Assembly: GCA_902806595.1 (NCBI GenBank)
Contig: CADCXC010000005.1
Span: forward strand, 2,604,001-2,668,000
Direction: 5' to 3'
DNA from: Pyrenopolyporus hunteri
Lineage: Eukaryota; Ascomycota; Sordariomycetes; Xylariales; Hypoxylaceae
DNA: 64,000 nucleotides
Position numbers and translations under genes: made by a program. Positions 24,693-37,600 of this stretch are shown piece by piece (the stretch's first letter is position 1; every line of letters starts with the position of its first letter). The notes under the pieces were generated by a model, which was given only the letters and a program-made list of their open reading frames with translations, was not told where the DNA came from and did no database searches.

Positions 24693-26292
24693 TTAGATTG
24701 CCCGCTGCTTAAAGAATACCAGGAGGGGCGGTTTTTCCCAGAGCGAATAAATCTTCTGATTGTGCCAGTTCTTACACTTCTCATCTAGAGTTAAGTCGAA
24801 GTTCCATAGAACCTTTGCCATGATCAGGTGCATCTCATGCTGTGCTAGGTTCCGGCCAATACAATCGCGGGGGCCGAAACTAAACGGGCGGTGGACGTCG
24901 CGCCGGTCGTTGTAAAAAGACGAGGCCGGGTCGGTCGTGGATTCGGGGAGCCACCGCTCTGGGATGAACTCTCTGGCTCTGTGGAAGTTTACCTCGGAAT
25001 GATAGGCCGACAAGTGGTGAACCCCAACAATGGTCTGTAGGAATTCAGTGTTAGACATACATATATGACAGGCATATGCCAGATCCAAGGACTTTGATTC
25101 GTACCTTTTCAGGGACTGAAATACCCGCGATTTGCACAGGCGGGCCTTTCGGTACAAAACGATTTAGGGTTAATGGAACGGGTGGGAATAGACGCAATGC
25201 CTCCTCTAAGCAGACCGCTAAATAGGGTAATCTAGCGCGGACTTCTTTGAACGTGATAGCGTCGTCCGATGCGAACGCGTTCCGAACTTCGTCTGTCGCC
25301 CTTTTGAGAGCATGCGGTGTCTTGAGCAGCCAGTAAGTTACGCCGCATAAAAGTGTCGCAGTGGTCTCCGAACCGGCAATCATGAGCAGGTCGCTGTTCG
25401 TGACTAGCTCGGGATCGCTTAGCCCGTGATCCTGGTCGCGCGAACGCATGAAATAATCCATGAAATCACCTCGGTCGGCCTGTTTCCTGCGATAAATGCG
25501 ATCGTGGGTGAGCTTGGTGACGAGCGCTATATGGTTGGCTTGCGAGCGGCGGGCCGCGGAGCCGGCGACGAGCTTGACAACTAGGCCCAAGATAGGAGAT
25601 GCAGCGGCTAAGACGAGGACGGGCGTGTATTTCATCAGTTTGGCGATGCTATCAAGCCATGCGTTTGACTTGCCCTCTGCTAAGCCCTGCAAGGGAGTAC
25701 CAAACGCCAAGTCCGCGATGAGGTCGAAGGTCGTGAAATTATACCATCGGACCATGTTGGTCGACTCTCCCGTCTCGGAAATCTCCCGCAATCGCTTTAC
25801 CAGCAAGTCAACGTAGACCCTAATTAGAGGCTCCTGTTGGGCCAAGGCCTTGTCGGAGAAAGCAGGCAACATGGCTCGTCTGTAGCGGAAATGGTCTGTC
25901 GGATTTGCTGAGATGATCTTTCGCGGGTCCGTGGCGAATCCTTTTGGGAAAAATTTTGGTAGCTCTGCGTGGCCGTATCCGTATATATCCTTCCAGGCCT
26001 GGGGATTGATGAAGGAGACCTGGTTCGGGGAGACACGAATGACCTCGCCATACTTAGCGTGAGCTTCGCGGACTTGGAGGTTCGCCTTCCCTAGAACCGT
26101 ACTAATCATCCTCACGATAGGGAACGCAATCCATAGCGGCGGGCCGGGGATGTGTCGAAGTGGATGAAAATAAAGTCTGTATATGGCAAGGGCAGCCTGG
26201 TACGTGACGGCGAGCGAGATGGCGACGAGAACTAGACGCGAGACGTCGTACTCGCCGAGCACGCCTCCAATTTGCTGTAAGAAACCCGTCAT
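24693..26292 (-). CDS. Cytochrome P450 monooxygenase
   Basis: Exons 26292-25105 and 25034-24693 (intron 70 nt, GTACGA donor, CTACAG acceptor) give 509 residues, normal for a microsomal fungal P450. Visible landmarks: an N-terminal membrane anchor at about 18-40, the proline hinge PGPP at 49-52, I-helix AGSETT at 306-311, the ExxR pair E364/R367 in EEALRLFPP, the ERW segment near 421-424 and the heme loop FSFGPRDCIG with axial C454. All catalytic landmarks are intact. The N-terminal pattern (FHPLRHIPGP, SPNQVSFINPQAW, GYGHAELPKFF) resembles the isotrichodermin C-15 hydroxylase/averantin hydroxylase type of secondary-metabolism P450s. Substrate is unknown. It is paired with the Zn2Cys6 regulator and lies 5 kb from the end of the PKS, with two housekeeping-type genes in between. 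Confidence 0.92.
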
Positions 26293-27752
26293 CGCGAGAA
26301 GCTTGAAGCTAGATTTCTCATTTAGGATGCCGTCGGACTGACGGTAAGAGCGTCGTGGTATTTAGTTCATGGTATCATACCCTTAGGTTTTGGATCTTTA
26401 CATTTTAAACGAATGAAACGTGGCGGGATTCCTAGGCCACGAATCTCCGAATTCCGCTCGCTTGTAACCATACCTAGTCAAGAAGTTTTTAGTTCGACCA
26501 AGGTCCTGTCGCCAGACCCGCTAAGGACGAGGACATCGCTGTCCCGTATTGCAATACGGCTCGCATCCGCATATTGAACACCCCACAATTTCAGGGCCGG
26601 CATGGGAGTCTGTGAAAGATCAAGGCCTACCTGGCACTCCCTGGGATCGGCCAACGGTGGAGTTCTAACTCGATTCTTCATAGTCGCACTCTGTCGCTTA
26701 AGTCATACTGCCATATTCTGATATGCAGAGGACGATCGTTACGAGTAGATAGGCTCTAGAAACCACTCTAATAGATAAGACTAGAGGATTGGACGATACG
26801 TAGCGCGAAGGAATTTGGAGAATGGCGACGAAAGAGCAGCATGAGGAATTCTCCGAGACTTACGACTGTTCATGGGTGCTGACGAATTATGTATTATCCT
26901 TAGCTTGCCTGCGTTCGATAGCATGCTTCTATATAATAGCTGAGACGGTTCGCGAGATCGGAGAATGTATGTTTCTCGGCCGAGCGTCGCTAACTGTATC
27001 TAAATGGGTTAGGTAGGTAGTTTATCAACAAGTTCTTGCCCCTGTCATATCTTATATTTAGAAATCCATCGGCTGCCGAATAACTGTGAGTATAAGGCCA
27101 AGCATAGGTACATACGTGGTTGGTGTGGATGTTGCCCGCTGATTAAATATAGGTGACTATTTGGCTTCTTTTACAAACCCTCATTTCCGCCCAGTCTCCC
27201 AGTATATCTCGCCCCGGAATGGGGAAGAAAAGGACCCCAGACGGCGAGAACCCATAAGGAGTAAGAACCCACAGGGGAAACCACGGATCTAGGCCCCTAC
27301 AAACCCACAACTAGACCATCCTTCTAGCAAAAATCCTACAAGAGCGAGAAAGCCCGACGCCAAAGGAGCAAAAAGGCCGGTCGGCAGGTAGTGATCGCTA
27401 ATCAGGAAGAGCTAAGCCTTTAAAAGCACGAATTGGCATCTTAAAAGTACTAGACCAACGGCATCATTAGCTATTAATAAATTTTGTACATTACAACTTA
27501 CCACGTCCCATAGCCCTAAGGAGATTGCGTAAAGGAGCCCACGCCCGTACGCTCGGACGTTAAACAATACAATAACAACGACAACAACAATCCTAGTATA
27601 TCTCAACCTTTGAATCTCCCATCCGCCCCTGCCCGCTTCGCCACTCACGAATCGCGGCCTCGGAGACATGATTTGAATTAACCTAAGTATTGCTCACGTA
27701 TTAGCCTTCCCTATTGCCATGTCCTGAAGTAGATTTAGCGGTGATGGCGAAG
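26293..27752. other. Intergenic stretch
   Basis: P450 promoter on the left, 3' flank of the chromodomain-like gene on the right. Frames at 26478-26681 and 27412-27669 (minus) and 26822-27016 (plus) show no motif. Nothing else seen. Confidence 0.5.
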
Positions 27753-28637
27753 CTAAGTGTCGGGAAGTAAAGGCGGACATACCCAAGAGCCCGGCCAACC
27801 GACACCCGTGCGAGGATCACGACCTTCCCACTCCACAAAATACATGAGGCGGCCATTTTGGTCGCGCGCCTCCGTGATGATGGATCGCACACGATACCAG
27901 CCCTTTCGCGACGTAGGGATGCCGTTAATATCCGTCTTACCTACTTCTTTGGGGCTCTCATCCTCTTCACATATGTTCTCGTCGCGGTCGCGCTCGCCAC
28001 TTTTAGCGTCCCGCGGATCGGGGTTCCTCCACCTTTGACCTCGCTGCTGCTGCTGTCCTAGGGGATATTTTCGAATACTTCTTCGTAATGGGTATGCGAC
28101 AGCGGAGACTAAAGTCGTACCAGGCGGTGGCGTCGTGTTAACGGTTATAGGTGGCGATATCGATGAGGAATCGGTTGCGCATGTTGTTAGTTTTGTTGAC
28201 GTAATTAGCGAAGGAGGAGCTGATAAAGTTGCGTCTCTAGTCGAGGTGACCTCTGGGGATGTTGATGATAGTGCCGAGGACAAAGGCGACGAGGAGGCGA
28301 CAACGGCGGAGAGAGCGGAAAGGTCGCGTCGGCTTTCTTTAAGTGCCCGGCGCAACGAGCTGCGCAGCGCAGGGATATTTCTACGTGATACTACTGTGGG
28401 TGCACCTGACAACGACAACGACAAACGCGGCGACGAGGGGCTAGAGGGAGGCGTGGCAATGGCGGCTGGTGCTGTCACAGCGGACGAGTCACGTAGGCTC
28501 ATTTGAATAGCTCTGCGTAATGAACTGCGCTGGGGATAGACGTGTTTATGCACGTTTCTCTTATTCACAGACGCGGTTCCTCCGGGCTTCCTGGTCTCGG
28601 TGCCCTTCGTGTCTCTTGGGGGCCTCGCCGGCGTCAT
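27753..28637 (-). CDS. Chromodomain-like protein with basic repeats
   Basis: A frame of 294 residues. The last 49 residues look like a chromodomain: YRVRSIITEARDQNGRL, then YFVEWEG, then GWPGSW, giving candidate aromatic-cage residues Y248, W270 and W281/W285. The first 240 residues are Ser/Thr/Pro-rich and disordered, with two copies of an SSLRRA basic motif (about residues 38 and 92) and a later LRRSIRKYPLG variant. An acidic patch (ENICEEDESPKE) precedes the domain. Chromodomains bind methylated histone tails; whether this one does is inference. A perfect GTATGT donor follows the last Trp codon at 27783. Splicing to an acceptor at 27724 would replace the tail by nine residues and end at 27694, so the true 3' end is uncertain. 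Confidence 0.65.
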   Translation of the reverse strand: MTPARPPRDTKGTETRKPGGTASVNKRNVHKHVYPQRSSLRRAIQMSLRDSSAVTAPAAIATPPSSPSSPRLSLSLSGAPTVVSRRNIPALRSSLRRALKESRRDLSALSAVVASSSPLSSALSSTSPEVTSTRDATLSAPPSLITSTKLTTCATDSSSISPPITVNTTPPPGTTLVSAVAYPLRRSIRKYPLGQQQQRGQRWRNPDPRDAKSGERDRDENICEEDESPKEVGKTDINGIPTSRKGWYRVRSIITEARDQNGRLMYFVEWEGRDPRTGVGWPGSWVCPPLLPDT

Positions 28638-29532
28638 CGCGACCGCGGTGCTAGTGATGATGTCACGGGTGAAGCTTCATCGCCTGGAGTATGGAGCTTC
28701 TAAGGAGTGATGGTAAGGGAGGGGGGGGGAAAATGGGGAAAAGAAGAATGTAGTTAGAGGAAGAAGTCGGGCATAAAATCAAATAAGAATTCGAGGTGAA
28801 GAAATTCACGCCGGCGGCTTTTCTTACGGAAGTCTTCGGGGATGGAAAAGAGGATGAGAATAAAATAAAATAAAACAAGAAGAAAAAGGAGAGGAAATAG
28901 GTCCCTAGGTGTTCCTCGGGTGTTTCCCAGGTATTTCCCAGGCGTTTCCCAAGTTTATGCGGCTAGGTAAACCTTATTATAGGGGCTGGCAGAGGGAGGA
29001 AAGAGGGAATCGGTTAGAGAGTGGAAGGTAGTCGTAGCCTAACTACACGCGGGTCCTAGGTACATCCTATTATTAAATCCATGTGGATATTAGAATAAGG
29101 TAAGGTAAAATAAGGCGCAAGTTACCAAACAGTTCAGTAGTCGAACAGCATGAACATGGAAGTTACTTGGTAGGAGAAATAAAATATAGAAAAAAAGCCC
29201 TCGTTGACGTTTATCGTTAGAGCTCTCGGTACCATATTCTCCCGGTTAAAGGAGTATATAGGTGGTCCGGAGGAGACGACGTCTTCTAGTACTGCTAGAG
29301 GTTCGATGATTCCTGCGACAATGCAAATTGGATAGGAGCCGAGAGCTTTTCATGACCACTGTTCTAGATGCAACTCTCCTCCAGCATCCGCGTCAACCTG
29401 CCATCCTGCCTTTCCTTCTCCCTTCTTTTGGCTCGTCATACAGCTAAGCCGGTATTAATTCATCGCCACCTTCCCATCCCCCCCCTTTAGACGGTTGCTC
29501 GTGATTTCTTTCCCTGTTGTCTAGCAGGCCTT
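28638..29532. other. Intergenic stretch
   Basis: Purine-rich promoter zone of the chromodomain-like gene and 3' flank of EB1. Near 28920-28955 there are three imperfect tandem copies of an 11-bp TTTCCCAGG-type unit. Nothing else seen. Confidence 0.5.
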
Positions 29533-30641
29533 TTAGAACGTCTCCTGGTCATCTAGAGCCTCTCCCTCGGCGGGAATCTCGAAGCCTTCCTCGGTCGAGT
29601 ATAGTATCGTCTGGATTTGCTTGATAAGGCCATCTTCCTGCTTCTCAAGCTCGGGATCCTCCTCGACAGCCTGCTGGATCAAGAGTTCTATATCTCGTAA
29701 CTTGCTGAAATAGAAGTCGCGTTCGCGCTCGAGGCCCACAACTGTCTCCTTCAGAGTCGCATTCTCTTGCATTAGGGCGGCAGAAGCAGCGCCACCACCG
29801 GCCTTGGGGACGCGGGGTCCAGTAGTGGGCGTTGTGCCGCCTCTTCGCGCCGCGGCTGATCCCGCTCCCCCGGTAGCACGCGCAGCAGCGCCGCCAGAAG
29901 GGGGTAAAGCGCCGCCTTTCCTTCGTCCGACGGCGTCGTAGTCCCCGCCGGGATAATACTGATCCCAGAATCGCTTAGTCCATTGCAGAAACTCGAGGTT
30001 GTCTTGCATCTTGCACTTGGTAAGGGCCTCGACGGGGATAGGCTTGTCGACATTATGTTTGGCGAACGTATCTTCGGCGAGGAACAAAATTAGTATATGC
30101 GGGGCTCTAAAAGGTGCAACCGAGGCTTTCCTGGGATGGAAAGGGGGTGCAGGTAGGCAACAGCAGAGGGCGAGGGGGAAACTAACTTTGCAAGACCTTG
30201 AAGTTCTGGATATAGGCATACTCGCTGTTGACGTTGAACTTGACACGCGACATGGGTACGTCGAGGAAGATGCTGTCAAAGACCTGGCAAAGGGCAGCAC
30301 TATATCGGGTAGCGAGGCATGAGGTTAGCTCGGATCTTGCAGATAGAGGCACCTGATAACATCATAACGAGGTCATGGTAGGCTGTTCGTCTCTCTTTTC
30401 AAACGCCGGTTTGGGTATCGATCGTTTGGCGGGGGAGGGGTAAATAAGAAATCGCAAGGATATTCCTACCCAGTGCCACATTGTTCGACTTTGGTGATGT
30501 TTAGCTGGAGGAGGCTGTTCAGCCATGCTACCAGCTCCTGTCTATGTAAAGCCGATGATGCGTCAGTCACGAGTTCAGATCCACGATGGTGTGCTGAGTG
30601 GATGTATGTAAGGCTGTCTTCACTTACCGAGATTCACCCAT
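29533..30641 (-). CDS. bim1: EB1/Bim1/Mal3 microtubule plus-end tracking protein
   Basis: Four exons: 30641-30628 (only 14 nt), 30541-30470, 30299-30187 and 30071-29533, with introns of 86, 170, 115 nt; 245 residues. The N-terminal calponin-homology domain is complete: RQELVAWLNSLLQL, KVEQCGTGAALCQVFDSIF, VKFNVNSEYAYIQNFKVLQ, then the EB1 hallmarks DKPIPVEALTKCKMQDNLEFLQW and FWDQYYPGGDY (each is a fragment of one continuous domain). A Gly/Ala/Arg-rich linker follows, then the EB1 coiled coil with ERERDFYFSKLRDIE, and an acidic tail ending near DDQETF that mimics the EEY/F tail bound by CAP-Gly proteins. The protein binds growing microtubule ends in the cytoplasm. This is a housekeeping gene; it sits 1.05 kb past the 3' end of the PKS and marks one likely border of that cluster. 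Confidence 0.93.
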
Positions 30642-31686
30642 ATCTGCTTAAGTATAGGGGATAGGGATAGGGAATAACAAGGGTAGAAAGGGAAAACGGA
30701 AGGTCGTTTAAAGGAGAGATGGATGATAGTGATGGTCGTCTATCTTTTTCGAAGAGACTGTTGAAATCTAAGTGAGTATCTAAGTGGGTTAGATTATTGT
30801 CGCGAAGATGTCTCGGAGTAGGTTGCTTAGAATGTTAAGCTTTGTGAATTTATTTTGGGTTAGGGAGGAAAATAGAAATTGATGTCGCTGCCGCCGCGAT
30901 GGACTTGTTCACGCAATCAGCGTGCATTCAATCAAAAATCGCAAATCTGCGTCACCCAATCAACCGGGTTTACATAAGCTGTCAAGGTGGGGGGGCGAAG
31001 GGAAGGGGAAGCATGGCCTGGTGCAGTGGCAGGTAGCGAATCCCGAAATATGCACGAGCTACATGTAGGTGGCTAGACGTTTCCACGTGACGTAGAGTAG
31101 ATGAGTAAGGGTGGCTAGGTGCCCCGGCTATGTACTACGTACATGGGCACATATATGTCCCTGTTATCCTTATCATTATCTCTTATCTATTATACGAGGT
31201 AGGTACCTAGGTACTACCCTTACCTTACATAATTGGTGTGGACCGGTGGAATGAGCGGGTAGACCAGCAATCTACCATCCATCTTCAAATACCATCACCA
31301 AGGAAATTATTAAGTCCTAGATGGATATGTCCCGGTGAGACACACCCTCTTCATTATCTCCGCCCGCAAGAATCATCCGCTCCGAGGCCGCTAGCAAAGC
31401 CCCTATCATCCTTTACGTAAATCCGAGATGACGTTAGCCTTCATTGCCCGGAGTTGAAAAGCTCGGATCGAGATACTCTACGTTGCCATGTTTTACGACA
31501 ACAAGCACCACAACTAGTCTCATACACCGTACAAAGACAGCGGCTAGAGAATGAAATATAATCGCATCAGGTATATCCTATCTATATAACACCAGCTATA
31601 TCATCTCCAAGACAATAAGTGAATGCTTTACATAATAGAACGCTGTCAATTCAAGAAACCGACCGAGACATAGGAGACGATACCAC
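30642..31686. other. Intergenic stretch between EB1 and PKS 3' end
   Basis: EB1 promoter (both genes read leftwards) and the PKS terminator region. TACC/GGTA palindromes occur near 31195-31220. No gene seen. Confidence 0.5.
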
Positions 31687-34600
31687 TCATTGATGCAGGA
31701 ATCCCGTATCTTTCCAACTCTGAATATACCTCCTAGCCACCTTCTCGCTAACAGGCCCGACATTTGCCAAGGTCTTCGAGTGCTCTCGAGCCTTGGTGGT
31801 ATCAAGCAGGAGACCCCCACAAGACATACGGACAAAGTTATCGTCGAGGAAGTCGATTAGCAAGAAGGCCGGGTTCTCGCCTTCGGGCCCTTCGACTTGT
31901 CTAGGGTAGTCCCGGACAAGGCGCACCCAATCTCGGAAAGGGATTATACTCCGAGGCGGAATATCTAAAGCATCGGCTAGTGTGGGAATCATCTCTTTCC
32001 ATGGCTGACCAACCGGGTTCTCGACATGGTATATGGGATAGTGCGCCTTATCTTCAGCGAGGAAGACGAGATCGACGAGGGTACCGGCGACTTGATCAAC
32101 AGGTGTCCAGGAGAGCAGCCCGTCAAAGTCTGGCAGCGCCTTGAGCGTCTGGGATGATTTGATCAGGAAGGCAAGATGCTCCATGGGGTTCCAGTACCCG
32201 CTTGTACTGGAACCTGCTATCTGGCCCGGGCGGACGACCATAGCGCGGAACCGATTAGGATGCTTGTGTAGCGTCTCGTCGAGCATAAGCTCACAGATGA
32301 ATTTAGCGTTGCCGTATCCCGTGGGCAGGACGGACTCAATCGTCATTCGTTCCTCTGGGACTTTTGGATCTCCCGACCAGATAGGCCGGTGGCCGACGGT
32401 TGCGATGGACGAAACGAATTGGAAGGTAACCTTGGTACCTGGGGTACATCGGATGGAAATTTCGCAACAAAGACTGAGGAGATTTTTCATGATTTGGAAT
32501 TGGGATTCAAAATTGCGGAGCGGCCACTTCGAATTCATGAGCCATGCGTTATGAACTATGTGAGTGACGTTGCCGACAAGGCCCTCATAGTCCTCGGTGG
32601 GTAGACCGAGGTTAGGTTTCGACATATCGGTCTCGAAGACGCTTAGCTTGCCGATGGCCTGTTCAGATAAAAAGATACCCTTCTTGGTGAGAGCCTGTTT
32701 CTGACGTTCTTTAGGGTTGGTCCGACTACGTCTATTAAGGCATACGACATGCGCAACATCCGGCAACTCCGCAAACTGGGCAGCAAGGTGCGATCCTAGG
32801 CTTCCCGTCGCGCCCGTAATCAGGATCGTTTTCCCGCCATGATTCGTCCTGAGGGGACCAGACCATGACGTGTTCTCAAGGCTAGCCGAGAAGTCTCCTG
32901 TCAAGTCTTGAACGTACCTATCAATGACTATTTGTCGTGCAGCAAGATCAGCTGATGGACCCTTATCAGGTAGAGAGTAAGGGATTGGGAGCCTTTCGCA
33001 CCTCTCACCCGAAGCCATCGCTACGATGAGCTTCTCGCATTTGTTTTCCGGCCTCGCGCCGTCTGTCCAGTCGACGTGTCCGTAGCCTACCGCTTGCAAC
33101 TCTTGTTTCCACCTAAGTTCATGTGTGACGGCGTGAGTGCGGCCGTCGTCAAAGTACCACCAGCCTTCGAACAAGCCGAAGATCATATCAACCCAGTACA
33201 ACGTGCCGGTCATCTCGAGCATCATAAGGAATCCATCTGGACGCAGAGCCTTACGGATATTCTTGCCGGATTCGCGCAGAGAATGCGTAGCGTGTACAGC
33301 GTTGCTAGCAATGACAATGTGTTGGGTTCCTATTAAGTCGTCCGCGGGTGCCTTCTCGATGTCGTGGGTCTCGAATTTCATAAATGGATACTTTTTGAAC
33401 TTCTTGCGTGCGGCAGCAACGAATGACGGCGCGAGGTCGGTGAAGGTGTACTCTACCGGCACTTTTAAGGAGGCTAGGAGGGGAGCTAGCCATTTAGTCG
33501 TACCTCCAGTCCCTGCACCCATCTCAATAATCTTCAGGGGGCCTTCGCTCATATCAAGCTTCGAGCAAAGTCTTGCGAGGAAGTCCTCCATCTGTTTGTA
33601 GAACAGCCGGTTCAGGGGCCAGTCTGCGTATAAACCGGATACGAGTTCGCGTCCCGCCGGAGTACCGAAAATTAATTTGATACCGTCCGTCTCCCCTCTT
33701 AGCACCGCTGCCAGGTTAGAACCAGTATAGAAGGTAAGCTCATCAGCCGTCGTTTGGTCTGGGAACTGCACCAGTAGCTCTTGGAGAATGTCTTTGCTCG
33801 ACTTTATGGGGGGTAGTACGGCGGTTCGGGTGACAGTGTCGCCGCTGACACGGATGATGCGGGACTCCTTCTCGAGCATCTGATAAAGATAGTCCACTAG
33901 ACGTGTGTGCTCCCTCGGGTGTGGGATGCGCGGAAAAGTTTCCCCCGTCTTTGCTTCTCGAAACCGATGTCCCAGTTGATCGAAAGCTTCGAGAGTTAGT
34001 GCCACGCACAGATCCGTCTGCAACGGCATCACTTTGTCGAAATAATTGGTCTGGCCATGCTCAGCAATCTTTGCATCCGTGAGAGACTTTGTTTCGTTGA
34101 ATGCTTGCATAACCACAGCGAAAGGGATTTTTAGCTCTCCTTCGCAAGCGCTAAGACACTCATCGGGGTCCTTGTCGTAGTCAGCTGCTGGGGTCGTCAG
34201 ACCCGTCAGATGGCTTGAGGACGCCTCGCTAGCAGTATAAGACCTAGTATCGCTGTCGCTAGAAACATCGTCCTCGCTCTGTTCACTTGTCTCGCTAGCG
34301 CCCACGGTATCCCCTATTACTGCTTTTTGCACACACTTTATCAAGCTTGGCATATCAACGATATCCATAAGCTCGCTTTCGGGAAGAGTGATCTTGAAGA
34401 CCGCCTCTATCTCGTGCGCCATCTCCATACCCATCAAGGAGTCGATACCAAGGTCAGCGAGATGGCTGTTATCCTTAATCTCGTCCAACTCCAGACCGGA
34501 TAGCTCGGCTAAGATTTCTTTTACTTTGGGGCCTACATCTGGGTTTGGTGACTTTCGTCTCTCTTTCTGTTTCCTTGATGCTTTAGATGCCTCTTGTGCA

Positions 34601-37600
34601 GCCGGTTGTGGTGGAACGATCTCCGTGGGTGCAGCCTCGAATAGCGCAACCTTTACAGGTTCAGGCGGTGCAGCAGCCATGGATCCCCCCACCGTAAGTC
34701 GCGAGAGTAGCTTACTCATAGACGCCTTAGGGATTTTAACATAGCTAATGCCAAGAATAGCCTCTAGAAGCGCGCCGCTGGTTGGATGGAAGACGAAGAC
34801 ATCGGTGAGGTATTGCTTATCCGAAGGGTGGTGAGTTGCCAGCACGTGAAAGCTATCCGGCCATGTATCTCCACGGCCGAGCTTTGGAGAGCGGATCCAT
34901 TTCTCAATGCCGTTGGCGATGTACATCTCGGTTGGGGCTCGGTCCGTCATACAGTTGACAAAGACTCCGCCAACTTGGCAGAAGTTGTCGGCGAGGTGAG
35001 CGTCAAGCCAAGTTTCGGGGTTATACTTCTTTACAACGTATCCAGCTGACTGGTTTCCATAGCCAACAAGCTTCTGGAGACCTCGGTAATCTTCGCCGTA
35101 ATCGACAATTTCGGAGAAGATTCTATAGATGTTCCTGTTGGAGAGGATCTCATCGACGTCGCCACTCTGAAGCAGCTCGATACAACGAGCGTGTTGGACG
35201 AGTCGCTCAAGCCGCGCAAACTCGAGTTTCATCGTCAGATCCGTAGTCGAGCAAAAAAGGATCTTGCCCGTAGTATGTAGAGCTCTGGCAGCTCCGTGAG
35301 GCATATCGGTGCTGAATATTTGGAAATTCCATGATGGACTCTTGCCAGTTTCTTCTTCTTCCACTTCGACCCAGACACCTCGTGCAGCGTTGACGCAAAT
35401 AGGAGACTGGTTTTCCACGACGTGGATCTGTGGTTCCAGGCTAGATGCTTCAAGATCGGGTCGAATACTCCGGGCAGCCTCGATGACGAGCTTAAGCTGC
35501 ACGGTAGCCGGGCAGATGGGTGCCGTTCGCGCGATAACATGGCCAGCAATGAGTTTCTCATACTTAGGGATCATGGTGTTAACCCTAAACTTGGCAATAC
35601 GCTTCTTCTTATCCTGATAACCGATGAAGGTCAACAGGTCCTCGGGTGGCTTGTCTTCTGATTCCGTCTTCTTTTCTAGGGGAGAAGCAATCTCCTTTTG
35701 AGGTACCTTGAAGTCCAGCCAGTGAGCTGTCCGCTCAAACTGGTAGGGTGGTAACAGGAGAGGAGAATATTCCTTTGTCTGAGCGCCATGGTGCGCCCAG
35801 TACTGCACGACTGCGCCGGCCTTCCACAAATTCAATGTTGCATCAACGAGGTTATCCCATGCTTTATCGCTGTTCGTAATGTTGATCGATTGGAAGTGGG
35901 AGCTACTAGGGTTGCCAATCGCACGGCTCGCCATAGAGGCGATGGTAGAGTTGGAACCAGCCTCTAAGAATATGGCTGAGGGATATTGTTGGGCGAGGCG
36001 TTGTAGGGCGTGGCTGAAGTAGACCGGACGACGCATATGGTCAGCAACAAACTTGGCTGTATGCCTCTCTTCGGTGGGAAACTCGGAGGCTCTCTCAATG
36101 GGGATCGTCGGCTTGCGGAACGTAAGCGTTTTGCCGACCCGTTCCAACTCATCGACAAGAGGATCGACGAGGGAACAGTGAAAAGAGTTCGTCACATTAA
36201 GCCTCTTTGACCTCAGCGACGAAGGGATAATGGCGCTTACAGCGTCGATTGCGGCTGTAGAGCCGGCCAGAGTGAAACTGCAAGGTCCATTGTAGCAGGC
36301 TATGCTCGCTATTTTCTCTCGTGCGATCCTGCTATTCGACTCGGCGAGTAATTTTTCAACATCAGCCAAGTCGGCCTCCACGGCCATCATTGCTCCCTTA
36401 TCACTACCCCAGGCGTCACGAACGAGGGTTGCACGGTTTATCACCAACTTCACGGCGTCTTCCAGAGAAAGCACCCGTGATATGGCGAGGGCTGTGAGTT
36501 CGCCAAAACTGTGGCCCACGACCGCGGCGGGCTTGATACCGGATTCAATCCAGCTTTTTGCACAGGCATATTGAAGTGCGAAGAGCCTTGTCTGCAGTTG
36601 AACAGTGTCTTTGACGGGAGTAACCTCGAATATTCCGGGGAAGATGCTTCCTGCACCAAGCGAACAAGCGACCGCGTTAACATTGTCTAAGTGCCTTCGC
36701 AGAATAGCCACCCTTTTATACAGTCCTTGGTCGAGCCCTACAAACGTAGATACTTGACCGCCGAAGCAAAGTATAATAGGCCTAGATTTGGGACGATCGA
36801 TACAGGCAACAGTATGGTCGCTGTTCTCAAGAGAGGCTAATTTTTGGTCGAGCTCATCCACGGTACGGACGCTGAATAGAACTGCTTTATCGAGAGATCG
36901 GTTGCTTTGGCGGGAGAGATTGAAGGATATGTTGGGAAGAGAGAGGTCCTTGGCTGGATAGCTCTTGTTTCCAAGGAATTTGCGGAAGGCCTTGGCATAT
37001 CGACGGAGACTGTAGTCGTCAAAGCCAGCCAGCCAAAAGGGATACTTAGCACCGGTAGTAACTCCCGGGTCGTCTTTCGTCACTCCTACATCGGTAAATG
37101 GAGATTGAGTGAGGATCATTGAAGCATTGGAACCGGAAGCGCCGTAGTTATTAATCAGTGCCGCTCGGAAGTCGACGTCCCATGGTTGTAGGCTTGTGGG
37201 TATCCTCATCCTATCGGCTTGGGTTGACCCAATAGCCGGATTGATAGAGGTATAACTGGGTTGAGGGGGTATCATTCCCTTTTGGATCATTAGCATGACC
37301 TTGATCATGGAGACCACCCCAGAAGTGGCCTCAGTATGGCCGACAAGGCCCTTGACGGATCCGAATAGGAGGTCATTATCCCTCCCGGAAGCAGGACCAC
37401 CAAGCACTCTTCGCAAGCCATCGTACTCTGCCGGATCACCAACTGCGGTACCAGTTCCATGAGCCTCAACGACTGAAATCTGCGATGGCTTGATTCGGGC
37501 CTGTTTTGTGACGCCCCTGAAGAGATCGGCCAGCGACAGCGCATTCGGGACGAATATGGGGGTACAGTTCTCGTTTTGTTGTACACCCGTCGCTGCAACT

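Noticed and set aside
27457..27669. Hydrophobic minus-strand frame downstream of the chromodomain-like gene
   Set aside because: The Val/Ile run comes from a simple ACAACAACG-type repeat near 27570-27590; no other support.
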